Assembly: GCA_964550165.1 (NCBI GenBank)
Contig: CAZJYC010000006.1
Coordinates: 1-60,309, forward strand
Length of the DNA stretch: 60,309 nt
Direction of reading: 5' to 3'
From: CAZJYC01 sp964550165
GTDB lineage: Bacteria > Acidobacteriota > Aminicenantia > Aminicenantales > Aminicenantaceae
The notes beneath the pieces were generated by a model, which ran no database searches, was not told the origin of the DNA, and worked only from the letters and a program-made list of their open reading frames with translations. The translations under genes were made by a program, and so were the position numbers. Below are positions 58,052 to 60,309 of the stretch, one piece after another. Position 1 is the first letter of the stretch. Each line of letters starts with the position of its first letter.

Positions 58052-60109
58052 TTACTGAAGAACGACGGTTGCCGTCGCCGTATCAAGCTTCGGGGAACTG
58101 GCAACGATTGTGACCTTGGAACCTTTTTTGCCCCTGATTGTCCATTCTACGTTCTTTGTATCCCCGCTTCCCTCAATAAAGGAGATGGATTCGACCGCTC
58201 GGCCTGAGAAAATTGACTGGTCCTTTGTCATTTTGAGTTCGATTCTGATCGGCCAGGAGGTTCCTGCCCGTCTTCCCTGGGCGGTCGATGTGGGGAACCA
58301 GCCGGGGTTAGTCAAATAAACAGTAACCTGATAAAGACCATCATCAAGAGCCTTGACCTTTGTTTCTTTGACTTCCAGCTGAGGAAGGCGGTTCATCAGG
58401 TCCATGTAGAAATCCGTATGAAAGGCAATGGTTTTTTCTATCTCCGAAGGGGGTGGCGTTGTTCTCAGAAAGGGAACAAAGCCTCCTATCTCCACTTCGC
58501 CCAGGGTCGGATGCTTATAAGGCTTCCAGTCGACAAATCCTTTTCCTTTAAGGACTGTGTCTGAATAATTGAGAAGGTAGGAATCCGGATGCTCTCCTTC
58601 TTTGACAGCCGGTCTTTTGGGCATCTTTTCCATCATCTCGACCATTCTTTGAGGAGTGACCTTTCCAGATTTGACCATTTGCTTCAGCATCGAAGCTTTG
58701 AAACTGGGAGGCGCTCCCTGCTCTTTGAGAAAGTCCTCGATTTTTTCGTCACCAAGAGCCAGAAATTCTTCAGACGTCATAGTTTTCAGCCTCTCCACTG
58801 TCAAGGCATCCTTTTCTTCTTTCTCAGGCTCTTTTTTAGGCTCCGGGATAGCCCATAGATCTGAAGAAAAGACCGGAACTCCTAATTGGTAATAGCAGTA
58901 GGCAGCGAAAGAGCCTTTTCCAACACCCTTTGCTCTTTTCTCGAGATAATCCATGCCAGCCTTTTTCAATCCATCCTTGTAATCTTTCTGCACAGCTTCA
59001 ATGTAGGGCATATCCTGCCTGTCAATGGCCATGGCAGGTCCCAGCCCGAAAAGCATGGCGATCAAGCTTTCATCGATTTCCCTTCCCACAAAAATCCCCA
59101 TCCCTTTGAGAAGAGTGACGAGCTCTTGAATATCGTATTCCTTGTCAGGGTCCAAGCCCAGAAAAGAGGCGAAGCGCTGAGGGACCTTAATTTTTTCCCC
59201 AGCGGCTGCAGCCCGGCCTGTTTGCTGCAAGTTGAGAAAGGTGTTCTCGCTCGAAAAATTCAAGACCAGGGCGATGTTCGATTGGGAGGAGAGAAATTCC
59301 ATCAGAGCAATCGTCTCTTTCTGGGAGACTGGCCAGAGGCCAGCAGGCTTGAGATAGTATTCAAAATCGTGCGGGAAATTGCGGTTGAGCTCAACACCTC
59401 CGGCCGGGTCTTCGTTGTAGTCTCCGTCGCCGTCATTGTCCAGTCCTTCGCTATAGATTTTGTAGATGCCTTTTTCCCCCTTTTTTGGCTCTGCCTGTTT
59501 CATCAGGCGTGGTTCTGAGGGATCAGGAATCCAATTTCCCTCAGGATCTTTGATCCTCATCTGAGTGATCAGCCCGTCCTTGTTGAGGTCGTCGGGGCCA
59601 TCCTCATCGATCATATCATCCAGGTCATCATCGACAGGCTGGTTGTTCGTCAAGTTCTCCCAGCGGGTTTGAGCGAAGAAGTGTTGAGCGACATCCGGGT
59701 TGAGAAGCGGGGCAACATAGACGGTTCTTTTTTCCAGAAGGGGTGTCGTCTTTTTATCTTTGCCGTACTGAGTGAGAAGGTTCTCGATGAGCATCAGCGC
59801 AGCTTCTGTCCCGACGGGATGAACACCTTCGATATTGGCAGAGACGAATATGGCAGGCCTTTTATCCGGCTCAGGGATGCCTTTGGCCTGAGCTGCGATT
59901 CGAAAGACAACCAAATCGCCATTTCCTGGGCTCTTGCCGATGTTGATCAGCTTGGTGAGCTGGGGATAGGCGGACATCCAGGACTTGAGGAGAGCGGCAA
60001 CTTCATCAGGCGTATGGTATTTGTCGTAAGATAGCTTTTCAGTTGCTGCTTGGCAAACAAGAGCAAGGCTCAGGAAAAGAAAAACCGAGCCAAATAGCCG
60101 ACGAGACAT
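58052..60109 (-). CDS. Exported M14-like protein with altered active site
   Basis: 685 residues from the ATG at 60107-60109, with GGAGG 6 nt upstream. Signal peptide (RRLFGSVFLFLSLALVCQA). It aligns with the downstream paralogue, including VDDDLDDMIDEDGPDDLNKD (159-178), DNDGDGDYNEDP and ELNRNFP. The zinc site is different: NIEGVH (E94, H97) where the paralogue has NIHGNE, NFSSEN (S286) where it has NFHNAG, and FSSDLW where it has FSNELD. A lysine/glutamate-rich insert (about 432-455) and an extra helical region (PQRMVEMMEKMPKRP) enlarge it. It may be a non-catalytic binding partner, or an enzyme with a rearranged metal site. Confidence 0.82.
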   Translation of the reverse strand: MSRRLFGSVFLFLSLALVCQAATEKLSYDKYHTPDEVAALLKSWMSAYPQLTKLINIGKSPGNGDLVVFRIAAQAKGIPEPDKRPAIFVSANIEGVHPVGTEAALMLIENLLTQYGKDKKTTPLLEKRTVYVAPLLNPDVAQHFFAQTRWENLTNNQPVDDDLDDMIDEDGPDDLNKDGLITQMRIKDPEGNWIPDPSEPRLMKQAEPKKGEKGIYKIYSEGLDNDGDGDYNEDPAGGVELNRNFPHDFEYYLKPAGLWPVSQKETIALMEFLSSQSNIALVLNFSSENTFLNLQQTGRAAAAGEKIKVPQRFASFLGLDPDKEYDIQELVTLLKGMGIFVGREIDESLIAMLFGLGPAMAIDRQDMPYIEAVQKDYKDGLKKAGMDYLEKRAKGVGKGSFAAYCYYQLGVPVFSSDLWAIPEPKKEPEKEEKDALTVERLKTMTSEEFLALGDEKIEDFLKEQGAPPSFKASMLKQMVKSGKVTPQRMVEMMEKMPKRPAVKEGEHPDSYLLNYSDTVLKGKGFVDWKPYKHPTLGEVEIGGFVPFLRTTPPPSEIEKTIAFHTDFYMDLMNRLPQLEVKETKVKALDDGLYQVTVYLTNPGWFPTSTAQGRRAGTSWPIRIELKMTKDQSIFSGRAVESISFIEGSGDTKNVEWTIRGKKGSKVTIVASSPKLDTATATVVLQ

Positions 60110-60309
60110 GATTAGCCTCCTTTTTGACTTTATTAAACTTAATGGAACAGCCATTCTTTGTTGATCTTATACGAAAAATTTTTAGAAAAGTTACCATTAA
60201 TCCCGCTAATAGTAAAGAAAAAAATTCCATAGGTTAGCATCTTTTTTTCCATGAAGGCATATGATGATAAAAGCCAACTCTCAAAATGCTGGTTTCCATC
60301 CCTCCTCGC

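Noticed and set aside
1..60309. CRISPR array, tRNA or rRNA genes
   Set aside because: No regular short direct repeats with unique spacers and no cloverleaf or conserved rRNA text were seen. The dispersed repeats are too far apart and too variable to be CRISPR.

Overview
The window looks like a chromosomal segment of an uncultured, anaerobic or facultative, Gram-negative bacterium. The outer-membrane gene types, the DxDxDG-rich M14 carboxypeptidases, the ~800-residue MacB-type permeases and the glycine-repeat TonB proteins together recall Acidobacteriota and especially Candidatus Aminicenantes (OP8). That taxonomic call is inference from gene content. I see no tRNA, rRNA, CRISPR array or intact insertion sequence.

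Layout. 1-503: 3' end of a TonB-type gene. 512-2618: small repeats and an AT-rich AbiE type IV toxin-antitoxin pair with two operator-like repeats at its promoter. 2824-12540 (minus strand): a respiratory operon encoding an outer-membrane-like protein, a heptaheme cytochrome, a four-cluster ferredoxin, an NrfD-type quinone-binding membrane protein, a Tat-exported molybdopterin-family subunit, a beta-propeller protein, a hexaheme cytochrome and an HdrD/DsrK-like membrane Fe-S protein. It resembles the Qrc/CISM class of quinone-linked complexes with extra modules. 13125-22112 (plus): lpdA, then nuoABCDEFGHI, a complex I operon that stops before nuoJKLMN. 22334-26238: a metallo-beta-lactamase-fold hydrolase, an Npt-type nucleotide transporter, a stand-alone LigD phosphoesterase domain and two small cysteine-rich proteins. 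26480-31091: a MacA-like adaptor, two permeases and an ATPase. 31113-35104: a mixed stretch with two gene remnants, a half-size permease, a DUF3795 protein, a HAMP protein and a GspG-like pseudopilin. 35185-37906 (minus): an NtrY/NtrC-like two-component system. 38746-49334 (plus): a second, larger exporter operon with adaptor, ATPase, three tandem ~800-residue permeases and another ATPase. 49932-52815: a TldD/TldE protease pair. 52827-60109: a DUF5916 outer-membrane protein, a small membrane protein and two tandem M14 carboxypeptidase-like proteins. The last 200 bases hold no gene I can support.

How parts connect. A near-consensus sigma-54 promoter precedes the big exporter operon. A second near-perfect one, on the opposite strand, precedes the NtrC-like regulator. 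Two TGTC/CGAACA candidate enhancer sites lie between them. A 390-bp repeat element sits in this divergent region. Without it, the enhancer sites would be about 110 bp from each predicted start site.

The most unusual non-coding feature is a dispersed family of modular, strongly foldable repeats: six copies (12640, 22155, 27579, 38090, 40032, 49556) plus a fragment at 14976. Their end stems differ in sequence between copies, but most still pair. The most unusual protein-level feature is the second M14 protein, whose zinc-ligand and catalytic positions are altered (HxxE to ExxH, His to Ser, Glu to Asp).
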